DNA of 64,000 nucleotides from Podocnemis expansa (Eukaryota; Chordata; Testudines; Podocnemididae): the NCBI GenBank assembly GCA_007922195.1, contig ML682118.1, positions 2,498,032 through 2,562,031 on the forward strand, in the 5' to 3' direction. Position numbers and translations under genes: made by a program. Positions 43,749-54,300 of the stretch are shown here, piece by piece; the stretch's first letter is position 1; each line of letters opens with the position of its first letter. Under the pieces are notes generated by a model, which was not told where the DNA came from, ran no database searches, and saw nothing but the letters and a program-made list of their open reading frames with translations.

Positions 43749-43894
43749 CAGTTATATCATCAGTGAGAGAGGGGAACTGCACAACAGTCAGAATTCATTC
43801 TGCTGTAGCCAAATTATATAAATAGTTTGGAATTTAGAATTACCAATGTGGATTTTAACAAGCCAGTTTGAACAATGAGGGTTCTAGTCTGAAT

Positions 43895-44258
43895 GGCTAT
43901 TTCTGCACTTAAAAATCTTACTTTGGACTTGGTTAGTCTGAACTAAGTAGTTCAAAGTTAGTTTGATCTAAGCGCAGTTTTTTAGTTTGAACTACATTTT
44001 AGTTTGAACTAGCCACACCTTTTTTTAGTTCTAACTAACCACTAGTTCAAACTTATTTAGTTTGAACTAGTATGACTACATTGTGCTAGTTCAAACTAAA
44101 TTTCAAAATAAGTTTGAACTAAACAGTTAGTTCAAACTAACTAGTTTAAACTAAGTTTTGCTTAGTTTGAACTAAAAGAAAATTAGTGTAGACAGGGCTC
44201 GAATTAGTTTGAATTAAGGCTTCTTAATTTGAACTAATTTGCTAGTGTAGATATAGCC
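43895..44258. mobile_element. Family C MITE, complete
   Basis: The left end is GGCTATTTCTGCACTTAA and the right end is GCTAGTGTAGATATAGCC, with TAGTTTGAACTA palindromes between. Flanks are AAT and AAC, one base apart. Confidence 0.8.
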
Positions 44259-44259
44259 A

Positions 44260-44920
44260 ACATGACCACAGATAAATCAAAACCAATTTACTACGGACTT
44301 CTCCCAGAGACTAGCAGAAGAGACTCTAAGTGCCTTTAGGTCATTGGTTCAGGGGTTCATGTGTATAATTGAGATATTTTCACTACTAGAATATTTCCCT
44401 TCACCTGTTTATGAATTTTATGGGTTTTGTGGTGCTCTACAGACATATCAAGGGTCTCACATTGAGTTGTTATTCACCCCACCCTACACAGTGTGGTCCA
44501 GATAGCTTCACCTTTCACCAATATTTTCTTCTTCACTGCTACTCCTACTTCCTCATTGCCAAGCTATTGCATACAGACCTGTCATTTCTGCAACAAAGCC
44601 TGTAGGTCTCATGCATACCAGCTTCTGATACAAATGTTATACTAACTCACCTACCTATACTAAGTATAATACTATAAAAGGATGTGTAAATAAAGATATA
44701 CATATATAAAATAAGACTAAGCGTAAGATATGCATGCAAGCTAAATAAGTAGAATCAAGGGCTACATTTCTTCTGTCCCATTTATATCTCTTTACTTTTT
44801 ATCTTTTCTCTAAGTTAGAATAAAGGAGAGGGGAGAAAAGGGGGAAGAAAAAGAAAACTCAAAGATTCTTATCTAATTTAAACAGGTATGAGACTAAAGT
44901 AACTTCATTAACTGAAAAAC
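44260..44920. other. No recognised feature
   Basis: It is AT-rich; no receptor or transposon text was recognised. Confidence 0.4.
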
Positions 44921-45012
44921 AAACAGGGGATCTGGTGGCACTTTAAAAGACTATCAAATTTATTTATTGCAAGAGCTTTCATGGGAGGGAATCCCACTTC
45001 ACCAGAGGCTTG
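44921..45012 (-). mobile_element. Penelope-like terminus
   Basis: The minus strand reads CTGGTGAAGTGGG, CCCATGAAAGCTC, AATAAATTTGATAGTC and AAAGTGCCACCAGATCCCC, the order of the other Penelope ends. It lies about 220 bp beyond the 3' end of the intact olfactory receptor. Confidence 0.7.
44965..45005 (-). ncRNA. Hammerhead-ribozyme-like core
   Basis: On the minus strand CTGGTGA (45005-44999) differs from CUGAUGA at the invariant A, then a stem GTGGG with CCCAT, GAAA (44980-44977) and GCTCTTGC, which can close as GC-TCTT-GC. The core adenosine change makes cleavage unlikely in this copy; the layout is nevertheless conserved with 2323-2362. Confidence 0.35.
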
Positions 45013-45232
45013 AAAAAGAAATTCACAGACTGGGAACAAATAAATGCAGGGGAATGTAAGTCACATGATCAGGTCAGATTATTACAGCAAGTTTTCCTCT
45101 CCATTAACTGCAGTGAACTTACTTTGAATCAGTACCACTCTGAAAACAGCCCTTTGCATAAACAGATTGCAGATCACATTCCTATGAAGACAGTAATTGA
45201 TTATAGCTGAGAAAAAATTACAGAATAAAACT

Positions 45233-46186
45233 TCAAGAAAATCTGGAAATTTTATTCTTAGTGAATAATTTTTGGATGCTTAGTTTCCTCAGCACACCTT
45301 TGAGCTCCTTGTTCCTCATACTATAGACAATGGGATTCATCATGGGAGGCACCATAGAATAGAAAACAGCCATCACAAGCTCTAGGCCAGATGGAGACCT
45401 GGAGGTGGGCTTCAGGTAAGCAAAGGAACCAGTGGAAAGCAACAAGGTGACCACAGTGATGTGAGGGATGCAGGTGGAGAAGGCTTTACGCTGTCCCTGC
45501 TCAGAGGGAATTCTCAGCACTGCTTTAAAAATCAGAACATATGACACAATAATGACAGCAAAGCAACCTAAGATTAAACATGTGCTAAAGACAATAACCC
45601 CTGTTTCACTGTGGTAAGAGTCAGAGCAGGCCTGTTTGAGAAGCTGGGGGATTTCACAGAAGAACTGATCTACCGTGTTGCCTCCACAGAAGGATATTGC
45701 AAACGTGTTCCCAGTGTGCAAGATAGAGTAGAGAACACCACTGGTCCAGGCACTGGCTGCCATTTGGACACAGGCTCTCCTGTTCATCACAATCTCATAG
45801 TGCAGTGGTTTGCAGATGGCGACGTATCGGTCATATGCCATGATGGTCAGTAAGGCGAAATCTGCTGAAGCAAACAAAATGACCAGGAAGACTTGGGCAA
45901 CGCATCCAGAATAAGAAATCAATCTGGTGTTCATGAGGGAATTGGCCATGGATTTGGGTATGGTAACAGAGATGGAACCGAGGTCTAGAATGGATAAATT
46001 CATCAGAAAGAAGTACATGGGGGTGTGAAGGTGGTGGTCAAGGGCTATAGCTGTGATGATGAGAAAGTTCCCCACAAGTGCTGCCAGGTAAAGCATTAGA
46101 AACACCACAAAATGTAAAATCTGCAGCTCTCGAACATCAGAGAATCCCAGAAGAAGAAACTCGGTCATAGTCGTTTGGTTGATCAT
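45233..46186 (-). CDS. Olfactory receptor, class II, OR14-like, intact
   Basis: It is a seven-helix G-protein-coupled receptor of olfactory sensory neurons that detects odorants at the ciliary membrane, signalling through G-olf. The 317 residues are normal length. Landmarks: NQT glycosylation site at 3-5, LVGN in TM1 (37-40), [12 protein letters not shown] (54-65), MAYDRYVAIC at the end of TM3 (116-125), the conserved cysteine 95 pairing with the second outer loop, KAFSTCIPH at the start of TM6 (234-242, usually ST C-SH) and PMMNPIVY in TM7 (281-288). It has no introns in the coding part. Upstream on the minus strand CTTTTCCTCCACACCCATCACACAG gives a splice acceptor about 15 bp before the ATG, as usual for a receptor with untranslated 5' exons. 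TVDQFFCEIPQLLK fits family 14, expanded in turtles and birds. The paralogue at 49550-50300 is broken. The ligand is unknown. Confidence 0.95.
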   Translation of the reverse strand: MINQTTMTEFLLLGFSDVRELQILHFVVFLMLYLAALVGNFLIITAIALDHHLHTPMYFFLMNLSILDLGSISVTIPKSMANSLMNTRLISYSGCVAQVFLVILFASADFALLTIMAYDRYVAICKPLHYEIVMNRRACVQMAASAWTSGVLYSILHTGNTFAISFCGGNTVDQFFCEIPQLLKQACSDSYHSETGVIVFSTCLILGCFAVIIVSYVLIFKAVLRIPSEQGQRKAFSTCIPHITVVTLLLSTGSFAYLKPTSRSPSGLELVMAVFYSMVPPMMNPIVYSMRNKELKGVLRKLSIQKLFTKNKISRFS

Positions 46187-48083
46187 TGTTTCCTCAACGT
46201 GCTGTGTGATGGGTGTGGAGGAAAAGAAAGAACAGTGATGAGGACTAGAGGAAAATAAAATAAAAGGCCCAAATTGTCCTTTCTCTAATATATCAGTATA
46301 TGAATTTTGAATATCGTGTACGTAGGTTTTGTTAGTACTCTTCTCCTTTGATGATGAATTATGTTCTCACACTAGTACAAATTAAAATAGGTCTCTTAAA
46401 GTTAATGCAGATTTCCAACTTTAGCCCATCCAAAGATTTAGCCTAAGGTGTGGTGTGATAAAAAGCCACGTGAAGGATGGAGCAAAGCACAACCTATATC
46501 CAGTCATTCTTGCAACCAGCTCCCTCAATCTTGACCATCACTCAGGTCATAGCTTGGACATGAAATTAAGCTGCTAAATGCCAACATAGGCTGAGTCCCA
46601 CTTTCAAGGCAATTTGTCAGAGATTCCTCCAGCATGGTAAATGGCAGCTCACCTCATGTTTCTCTCCCCCAACCTTTGTGTCTAGACATTCTGCTTTCAA
46701 ACTGGGGAGGGAATGTGACCTAGATTTTTATGGACCTAGTGGGATTTTCAGCATCATTTAGGCCACCAACACCTCTTGAAATCAACAAATTGTAAGTTCT
46801 GTTTATCCATTTACACAGTTTATACTCAGTCAACAGCACTGGAGAGCTAGACCAGGAAGTCTGGGTTCTACTCTCCGGGAGCTCCTGGTATGCTCTTAAA
46901 TGGGGTCGGGACAGACAGGTGTCAGTTGCTTGGTTCAATTCTAATCCAAGGTTTAAAGGGCTAATCTGTATTAAATATGTAATCTGCCATAAAATTTACT
47001 GGTTATTCTGTTTTTACCTCCTTGCAACTCTCCCTTTGAAAGAGAAATCACATAGATGCAAGAAACATAGGTTTGAAAGAAAGGCTTTATCAGTGGATAT
47101 TAATGTTCCCCAATTGATTAAAAATGTTATGCCATTTTGGAGCTTTTGAGATGTATTTTTTCTAATGAAAATTGGATTTTTAATAAAACAGAAACAGTGT
47201 TATAATTTCCCTGCTTTCCTCTAATACTGTGGTATTATTTTGCAAAGAAACTGAAAACTGGGAGGAAAAGGTTTTGGTTTCAAATAACAGTTTCAAGCAG
47301 AAAGTTTTCAACTGCAAAAAAAAATGATTATTAAAATTAGATTTGTCTCTTTTGATGACAAATTTAACTTTTACATAAGAGGTAAAAAATTCCAATCAGC
47401 AGTATATATTTGATTAACCTGGGAGTAAAAGTCTTAGCAAGTTGGTATTCTAATTCATATTAAGCTATTAATGTCCCCATGTATGTTGATTCCCACACAT
47501 ATTTAACTGAAACAGCAAACTTACCATACAGATTTTCTGGATTTTTCCCCCCAATATGAGATGAATTCTATATGGTCAGTTACTGGATTCTTTAGGCAAT
47601 ATCTGCCTGCATGCCAATATCTAGGAGCGAAAGGCACAGCAATCTAAGAGTCCTTTCTCCCTTTATTCTGCAACTGAAGTAGACTCAAACCTCTTGCTCT
47701 TTTCAGACAAGCAGGGTGTGACGGGCTCTGAACTGCATTGACATTAAAGAACCATGGCTGCAGGGAGGTGATTTATCCATATCTATTTCCTAAGGGCTAG
47801 TGGGACTCACTCCCTGGAGCCTGGCACAGCCCAGCAACAGAAGCCCAGAGGCAAGTGTATAGATGCCTACATGATAAAATCAAAAGGGCCATTGTGATCT
47901 GCTTGGCTGACCCCTTGCCTGGCACAGGGCTAACAACCTCCCCCAGGGTTGCCTGTTTCCAGCCCAGCTTCTGTGGTCACCATGGGTCAACATTATAAAA
48001 GATTTAGACATCTAATAAAATGGAGACAGGCACTTCCTGGAATGTATAATGCACTAGGCTGCTAAATCCTGGGAGCATTCTAT
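46187..48083. other. No recognised gene
   Basis: It lies upstream of the intact receptor, so it should hold its promoter and untranslated exons, which I cannot place. A SINE-like GTCTGGGTTCTACTCTCC lies near 46860. The rest is AT-rich. Confidence 0.4.
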
Positions 48084-48495
48084 GGGTATGTCTACACTTC
48101 CAAGTTAGTTCAAATTAAGGTGGCTTAATTTGAACTAATTTAGTACCTGTCTACACTAGGCTTTCATTAGTTCAAATTAAGGAATTCCTTAATTTGAACT
48201 AATGAAAGCTTTGTTTGAACTAGTAAGACCTGCTGGTTAGTTCCAACTAAACCCTTAGTTTGATCCTTAGTTTGAACTAAGGATTGCGTAGACTAAGATT
48301 AACCCTTAGTAACAAATTCAAACTAAGGGCAGTTAGTTTGAATTAACAAAGTGGACTAATTCAAACTAACGCTAATTTGAAATAGTCCATGTTGTTAATT
48401 TGAACTAATAAATTTGAGTTTAGTTCGAACTAAACTCAAATGTATTAGTTTGAATTAACATATTCAAACTAACTTTTCTTAGCTTAGACATAGCC
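48084..48495. mobile_element. Family C MITE, complete, TAT target duplication
   Basis: The left end is GGGTATGTCTACACTTCC and the right end is TAGCTTAGACATAGCC, with TAT on both sides (48081-48083 and 48496-48498). It is 412 bp, with TTAGTTTGAACTAA-type units and near-perfect local palindromes such as TTAATTTGAACTAAT. It is one of the clearest insertions in the window. Confidence 0.9.
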
Positions 48496-49549
48496 TATGG
48501 GAGTAAGATGCCTGATCTGTTTAGATGTGCTTATAAATTCTATTTGATCTATCAGCTACATAAAGTTCCCAAACCCTTTCATAATCCTGGTCCTGTATTT
48601 ATCTTGTTAATTTCCAAGGCCTGGTCTTCTCTGGAATGTCAGAAAACGAAGGCAGGGAAATGAAAAGGAGCCTAAGGGAGTAAGGCATGTATATTTTGAG
48701 GCTTGTAAGTCCCTCACACTCTTTTGAGAATCCTGGCTTCATGAAAACAAGTAGAACAGACAGCAGTGCCCAGAGAAAGGAGGTCAATACGCTGAGAGCT
48801 CCTGTGATCAGTCTGACTCTGACCTGTATTACCCCCACAGTCTGGGCCTCAGTTTACCAAAAAATTAATCTGTGGGATGTCAACTGATATAAGACGAATA
48901 AGTCAGTAAGAATACTTGATTCACTTTTATGTCATTTTCATAGATCTAGTTGAAATATTTGTCAAGTGTTTTTTTTTTTCTTCCCCAAGCATAATTTCCT
49001 TGTTTTCCTCGACAGTGTAAGTGCTGCCAGAGTCCAGTGCCCTAGTTTGACAGGAGCCACCCCAGAAGCTGTACCACCCAGAGCTTGGAAGAAAGGTTTG
49101 GGGAGTGCAGAGACCTGATCCTGGTGCAACCACTGCAAAAGCATCTCTGCCTGTGTCTGCCAAGTGTGAGAGAGGGGAACTGCCCCAGGCATTTCCATGG
49201 GGTTTGAACTCCCACTCCCTTTGCTGAGAAGGGCACCACCCATCCTGCCCCAGTAGTCCCAAGCACAAAACTGCCCCTTTCATCTCTGTGGAACCCCTCC
49301 ACTTGTAGGCGGGATAATTCTCTCTCAGTTCCCAGACAGTTCACTGGAGAGCAACAGTCCAAAGTTCAATCTGCAGACAATGTGATCGGTTTACTGGAGT
49401 TAAACAAGAAAGCATAGAACAGTAGTCATTTACATCAGTTGGGCTTCCTTTTCACAAACCATATTCCTAAACCCTCTGCATTAACTGCTCTCATCTCTAT
49501 ATGCTGATAAAGTTTCCTTCCATAAACGAGAACTCCCTCCTTCCCTAAC
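48496..49549. other. No recognised gene
   Basis: The part near 48955-49445 is a GC-richer block with overlapping minus-strand frames of about 90-118 codons (CCACCCAGAGCTTGG and the like). It may be an unknown LTR or dispersed repeat. No protein family is visible. Confidence 0.35.
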
Positions 49550-50300
49550 TATGCTTACATATGTAGATAGAGCTCCTTCCTTCCTCTCCATCTTCTTGCT
49601 TAGCACAGTGGTAAAGATCTGAACATATGACACAAATCTGAAAGCAAAGCACTTTAAAAGTAAGCATACACTAAAAGTCACTTTTTCTTTATGATATAAG
49701 TCAGAGCAGACACGGCTGAGGAGATGAAGGATTTCACAGAAGAACTGATCCTCCACAAAAGATTAACTCAAGCCTGTTGCCTGTGTCAGGGCAAAGCAGA
49801 GAATATCCCTGCCAGGCACTGGTTGCCATTTAGAGACAAACTCTCCTGTTTATCACACATAATGCTGTGGTGGGCAGGCAGATGATTGACACACAGCAAC
49901 ATATTGGTCACACACCTTAATGGTGAAACAAGCAAGGAGTCCTGTGGCACTTAAAGACTAACAATTTTATTTGTTAGCTTTTAAGTGCCACAGGGCTCCT
50001 TGCATGTTTTGCAGAACTAGAGTAACACATCTACCTACCCCTTTGGAACTTAATGGTAAAGAAAGCAAATATTGCTAAAATGAAGAAGATGAATAGAAAG
50101 ACTTAATGGATGCATCCAGAAAAAGTAATCAATCTGCTGTTTAACAGACAATTGACCAGGGCCCTGGGGACCGAGACAGAAAAGTATCTGAAACCTAGAA
50201 TGGAAGAATTCATTAGGAAGAAGTACATGTGGATGTAAAGATAGTGGTCAAGGGCTACCACAGAGATCATGAGGGCTTTCCTTATCAAAGCTACTAGAAA
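49550..50300 (-). pseudogene. Olfactory receptor pseudogene, OR14-like, interrupted
   Basis: On the minus strand from 50288: KALMISVVALDHYLYIHMYF and FLMNSSILGF, then ALVNCLLNSRLITFSGC (TM2-TM3), and after a break EDQFFCEILHLLSRVCSDLY, SVCLLLKCFAFRFVSYVQIF (second outer loop to TM5). It is closest to the intact receptor at 45233-46186 ([33 protein letters not shown]), so it is its paralogue. Two Penelope-like ends stand at 49930-50035. The start is cut by a CR1 copy at 50300 and the frame is lost near 49550 before TM6. Confidence 0.9.
49927..50036. mobile_element. Penelope-like ends as an inverted pair inside the receptor pseudogene
   Basis: CAAGGAGTCCTGTGGCACTT, AAAGACTAACAA on one side and TTGTTAGCTTTT, AAGTGCCACAGGGCTCCTTG on the other form a nearly perfect inverted repeat with a few bases of loop. 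ACTAGAGTAACACATCTACC follows. The hammerhead core is missing from both. Confidence 0.65.
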
Positions 50301-50560
50301 AACAAGCCCAGTTCCCTCAGCATCTCCTCATAAGTCATGTGTTTCATCTCTCTAATAATTTTTGTTGCCCTCTTCAGGATTCTGTCCATTTACCCACATC
50401 CTTTCTGTTGTGAGGGGCCCAAAACTGAACACAACACTCCAAATGTGGCCTCACCAGTGCTGAATAAACATAATCAGTTCCCTCGATATGCTGGTGGCAA
50501 TGTTCTTACAAATGCCACTTCTTTTAATAAGTGCTGCCTCAGGGTGGGAAGGAGAGAGAA
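50301..50560 (-). mobile_element. CR1 LINE fragment
   Basis: CATCTCCTCATAAGTCATGTG, TTTTTGTTGCCCTCTTC, GGGGCCCAAAACTGAACAC and ACTCCAAATGTGGCCTCACC are the minus-strand CR1 3' half, as at 32860-32990. Confidence 0.8.
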
Positions 50561-50727
50561 GGACCTGACTGCTTCTTCTTCGTAGCAGCTCCTGAGTCTC
50601 AATCACTGCACAAGCAGCAGGAGATGCATGGATGAGAAGAGCTAAACAGTTTCATTAGCCAACACGCTGTGAACTAGTAGAAACTGACCTGCCGGGAAAT
50701 TGCAGTCCTTAAAAGTGCAGACACATG

Positions 50728-52600
50728 GGGTGCATCTACACTTACAGGGTAGGTTGAATTAAGGAGGTTTAATTCAACCTAATGTACTCCCCATCCACAC
50801 TGGCTTTTTATTAAGTTGAATTAAGCCTTTCCTTAACTCTAATTAAGGAAAGGCTAATTCAATTTAATAAAACCTACTTTAATTTTGCATGACTGGTTAA
50901 TTCAACTTTATAAAGTTGAATTAAGCCAGTGCAGATGCCTTAAGTTGACTTTAGTCAACCTAGGGCTGGGGACAAGGGAGCCATGCCCAACGTCCCAGCA
51001 GAAGGGAACCACGCGTGACTCCTTTTCTTTCTGGGGATCTACACACGACTCCCTCATCCCAGGGGGGAGACCTTACCCCTTCTCACCAGGACCCTCAGTT
51101 CCCTTCTCCCCAGGCCCATGGCTCCCAGGGAGAAGGGAGCCTCAGGTCTCCAGAAGGAAGTCTCTGGGGCTCCCTGGACAAGGGAGCCCTGGAGAAGCAG
51201 CCACCAGGGCTTCGCTGTCTGGGGACGCCCCCCTCACCAAAAGAGGAGCCCTGGAGAAGCTGGCTGCCAGGGCTCTCCTTCCCAGAGCTCTCCTGTCCAC
51301 GGAGCCCCAGCGGCTCCCTTCTGCAAGTAAGCCACGGCTCCTTTCTTGCTGAGCAATGGCTTTCCACCAAGAAGAGAACTGCAGCTTTGTGGCAGAAGCG
51401 AGCTAGAGGGGCTTCCCAGGGACAAAGAAGCCCCAGAGAAGCAGCCACCAGGGCTTCCCTGTCCAGGAAGCCCTGGAGAAGGGCCTTTGGGGCTTCCCTG
51501 TCCAAGGAACCTGGAGAAACTGCTGCTGCGGCCTCCCTTTTTGGCAAGTGCCATGGAAGAGAGCCACCGGCACTCACAGGACAAGAGAGCCTCCAGGGAG
51601 CTCTTTTTCCCAGGGCTCCCCTCTCCTGAGAGTTGCTGGCAACCATCTTTCCTGGTGCTCCCTGGACAGGGGAGCCCCAGAGGTTCCCCTGACCGAAGAG
51701 CGCCAATGAAGACAGCTGCTGGCACTCCCCGGAAAGGGGAACCCCTAGCTGGAGGGACACCTTCTCTGCTGGTTTGCAGGATCCCCCACTCAGCAGAATC
51801 CTACTGGCCGGTGGGGAAGATGCCCCAAAGGGGATCCTGTCAGCCAGTGGAGAAGGTGCCCTACCAGCCATGGGCTGCCCTGTCTGGGGAGTGCCAGTGG
51901 CTCTATTCACTGGCACTCCCCAGACAGGGGAACCTCCAGCACTCCCCTATCTGGGGGGCACCGGGGAAGACAGCCACCAAAGGCTTACAAAACAGGGGAG
52001 CCTTGGGGAAGTGAGCTCCAGCAGCTCTCTTCCATGATGCTCCCCACACTGGCAAGCCCTGGTGGCTGCCTCTCCAGGACTGTGCTGCTCGGGGAGCACC
52101 AGTGGCCCCTTCTTGGGGCTCCCTTGTCCCTGGAGAGTCCAGGTGGTTCATTTCTGCCAGGAAGCCATGGCTCCCTTCTTGCTGGGGAGCCACGGCTTGG
52201 CAAGAAAGATGTGGCTCTTTGCCACAAGGGAGTCAACAGGGATCCAAGGACAGGGGAGCCCCAAGAAGAAGAGCCCCTTCAGCCAGCTTCTCAAGGGATC
52301 CTCTGTCCAGGGAGACTCCTTGGACAGGGAAGCCCTAGTGGCTGCTTCTCTGGGGGTCCCCTGTCCTTGGAGTCCCAGAGCCTCCCTTCTTCTGGAGATC
52401 TGTGGCTTACTTCTTGACAGGGAGCCATGGATCCTGGGGAGAAGGGAGCCATGGCTCCCTGCTTGCTGGGTATCTGGGGCTCCCCTCACCTGGGAGCCGC
52501 AGCTCGCTTTGGAGCCGTGCCTCTCCCAGTCCACTTAGAGAGTCTAGTGTAGACTCTCTAAGTCGAGTTACTAAAGCCTACTTTAATTTGACTTAGGAAT
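50728..52600. mobile_element. Family A-like composite element with a 1.5-kb GC-rich core
   Basis: The left end GGGTGCATCTACACTTACAGG is followed by AGGTTGAATTAAGGAGG and TTTATTAAGTTGAATTAAG palindromes (to about 50970). The right side has CACTTAGAGAGTCTAGTGTAG and CTCTAAGTCGAG near 52530-52575; no clean right terminal repeat is visible. The core (about 50965-52520) is a degenerate repeat of GGGGAGCCCTGGAGAAGCAG and its complement CTGTCCAGGGAGCC. Frames of 150-273 codons run on both strands at the same place, so I take none of them as coding. Confidence 0.55.
52534..52562. repeat. Perfect 13-bp palindrome with 3-bp loop
   Basis: CTTAGAGAGTCTA at 52534-52546 and its exact reverse complement at 52550-52562, separated by GTG. 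It lies where the right terminal repeat of the composite element is expected. Confidence 0.9.
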
Positions 52601-52609
52601 CTCCCCAAT

Positions 52610-53463
52610 TCCCACCTCTGCAATGACAGAAAAAATAGTCATAGATTGCCAAAACCTTCCTTGCAAGAGAAACTCACTTGTCTCTGTATGTACAGCATCA
52701 TCCCTGGACTTCATCTTTGATGGATATGAATGTGATACAGGGGGCACTACAGGGCATTGGTTTGTTCATTCGCACTGGAGCAGTGCATGCTTTTACATCA
52801 GCAGGTTTCCAGGTTCAGTTCTGGGTATATCTGCCAAGATGGTGGTCAAGTAATTAGGATCCTCAGCAAAGGGTGGAGGCAGTTGCTGGGAAGGGAAGGA
52901 TCATGTCTCCAACTGTAAACAATGCCTCTCACTGAAGTGAGTGTTGAGAGTACGATATGTCTGAGTTTGATATCCCTTATCTTTTATAAAGGGGCAGCTG
53001 CAACTCATGAGTGCCAGCTGACCAGAGCTCTGTGTCAGTATGTCCTGTAGGGAAAACTCTTCCCACCAGTGTGTCTAGATGGAACAAGCCATGGCAGCTT
53101 TATAACTCAAGCAGAGCTTCAGGGAGAAGGAATGTCTCCATTTGGTGACTGAATTGAAAGGTAGAAAAGAAAAGAACCAATTTTGTTTCACACAAAATGC
53201 AGTTTAAAAATATCAAATCAAATTGAAGCAAAATTCTGAACAAAACCTACGTTCAAATAAACAAATGAAACCATTTCATTCAGAAAAGGGATTTTTTTTT
53301 TCTTCTTAGACAAAACAATTCAGAGAATTTTAAAAATTAGCACCATTTTTTTTATTAGGGTCAACAAGAATTTTTTTGGAAAAAGGAAATTTGAAAAATT
53401 TCAACCATCTGTACACCCAAAACAACTGTTTTAAACATCCTGAGACCAATGGGTGCTTCAGAG
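52610..53463. other. No recognised gene
   Basis: It is AT-rich with a T9 run near 53291 and a T9 run near 53346. A 76-codon frame at 52623-52853 is featureless. Confidence 0.4.
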
Positions 53464-53545
53464 CAGGGGTGCCAAACTCATTTCCTATGGTGGGCCAGAT
53501 TAGATTTAAATATACTTCAAGTCGACCATATATCAAAATTCTCCT
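53464..53545. mobile_element. hAT-like left end
   Basis: CAGGGGTGCCAAACTC followed by GGTGGGCCAGATTAG resembles the terminal repeat of the 11492-11677 element. No right end is found; the Penelope fragment intervenes. Confidence 0.4.
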
Positions 53546-53551
53546 GACCAT

Positions 53552-53622
53552 ACTCTATAAATGATTTGTTAATGTCCCACTGATGTCCCTGAGTATGGTC
53601 ATTAACAAATCATTTATAGAGT
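53552..53622. repeat. Perfect 23-bp inverted repeat with 25-bp loop
   Basis: The arm at 53552-53574 is the exact reverse complement of 53600-53622. The loop adds CCATACTC (53548) against GAGTATGG (53591). It lies just past the stop of the GIY-YIG fragment, on the 3' side in the sense of that frame. Confidence 0.95.
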
Positions 53623-53624
53623 GA

Positions 53625-53945
53625 TTAGAAAGATGGAAGTGCTCCGCAACTGTTTTTTCTGTTTTTTTGATTTCTGATGTCAGTTTTGTGGTCATTTATT
53701 CTTTGGCACAGGGATCGTCCTGTTTGTCCAATGCATAAGGTATCAGGGCATTTCTGGCACATGATGGCATAGATCACTTTAGTAGATGAGCAAGTGAATG
53801 AGCCTTTGATGGAGAAGCTGGCTTGATTAGGACCAATTAAGCTATCTTTTGTGCAGATATGTGGGCAAACTTGGCAACATGGTTTGTTGCAGGGGTGTTT
53901 GCCTGTTTCTGTTTTTAGGCATGTAGCTGCTGGTGACATCAAGAC
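53625..53945 (-). mobile_element. Penelope-like element, GIY-YIG endonuclease fragment
   Basis: The 105-codon frame carries CNKPCCQVCPHIC (cysteines at 18, 22, 23, 26, 30), a zinc-binding linker typical between the reverse transcriptase and endonuclease of Penelope-like elements, then VIYAIMCQKC (56-65) and LCIGQTGRSLCQRINDH (69-85), which is the GIY...YIG pair with the catalytic arginine and histidine region. The usual YIG is CIG here. The enzyme nicks target DNA during retrotransposition. No reverse transcriptase is found beside it. The frame starts inside the protein, and its head adjoins a Penelope terminus in the opposite orientation (from about 53950). Confidence 0.85.
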
Positions 53946-54300
53946 TTCAAAGAGAAACAGCTGAACTGGAATTAATATGCAGATTAGGTTGTGTGGAAAG
54001 GAGGATTAAATTGAGACTATGGCTTCTTTTCCATTACAACAAGTAATTTGACTTCAGTCTTCCCAGGGTTTGAATCTTAACAACTGCTCTGATTTGCAGT
54101 TACTGTTGACCTGATCCCATGTTTTACTCTCCCTTGCATTTATTTTCATTCCATTCTATAAATTCCCCATCTTCAAAGCATCTGCCAAAGTGGGATTTTC
54201 TCCCCCAAAGCTCATGCGAAAAATAAATCTGTTAGCCATTAAGTGCCACAGGACTCCTTTTTTTTTTTTTTTCTCGACTAGATTAATCTGGCTGTTCCTT
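53946..54300 (+). mobile_element. Penelope-like terminus
   Basis: CAGATTAGGTTGTGTGG, AGTAATTTGACTTCAG, GAATCTTAACAACTGCTC, GACCTGATCCCATG, TGCATTTATTTTC, ATTCTATAAATTCC, CATCTTCAAAGC, AAGTGGGATTTTCTCCC, AAAGCTCATGC, AAATAAATCTGTTAGCC, AAGTGCCACAGGACTCC. This is the longest continuous copy and the reference for the others. Its hammerhead core is degraded (CTGCCAA and CAAA). T14 follows at 54260-54273. Confidence 0.8.

Noticed and set aside
51095..51916. 273-codon minus-strand frame in GC-rich DNA
   Set aside because: Plus-strand frames of 204-222 codons cover the same place, the sequence is a degenerate GGGGAGCC repeat, and no domain is seen.
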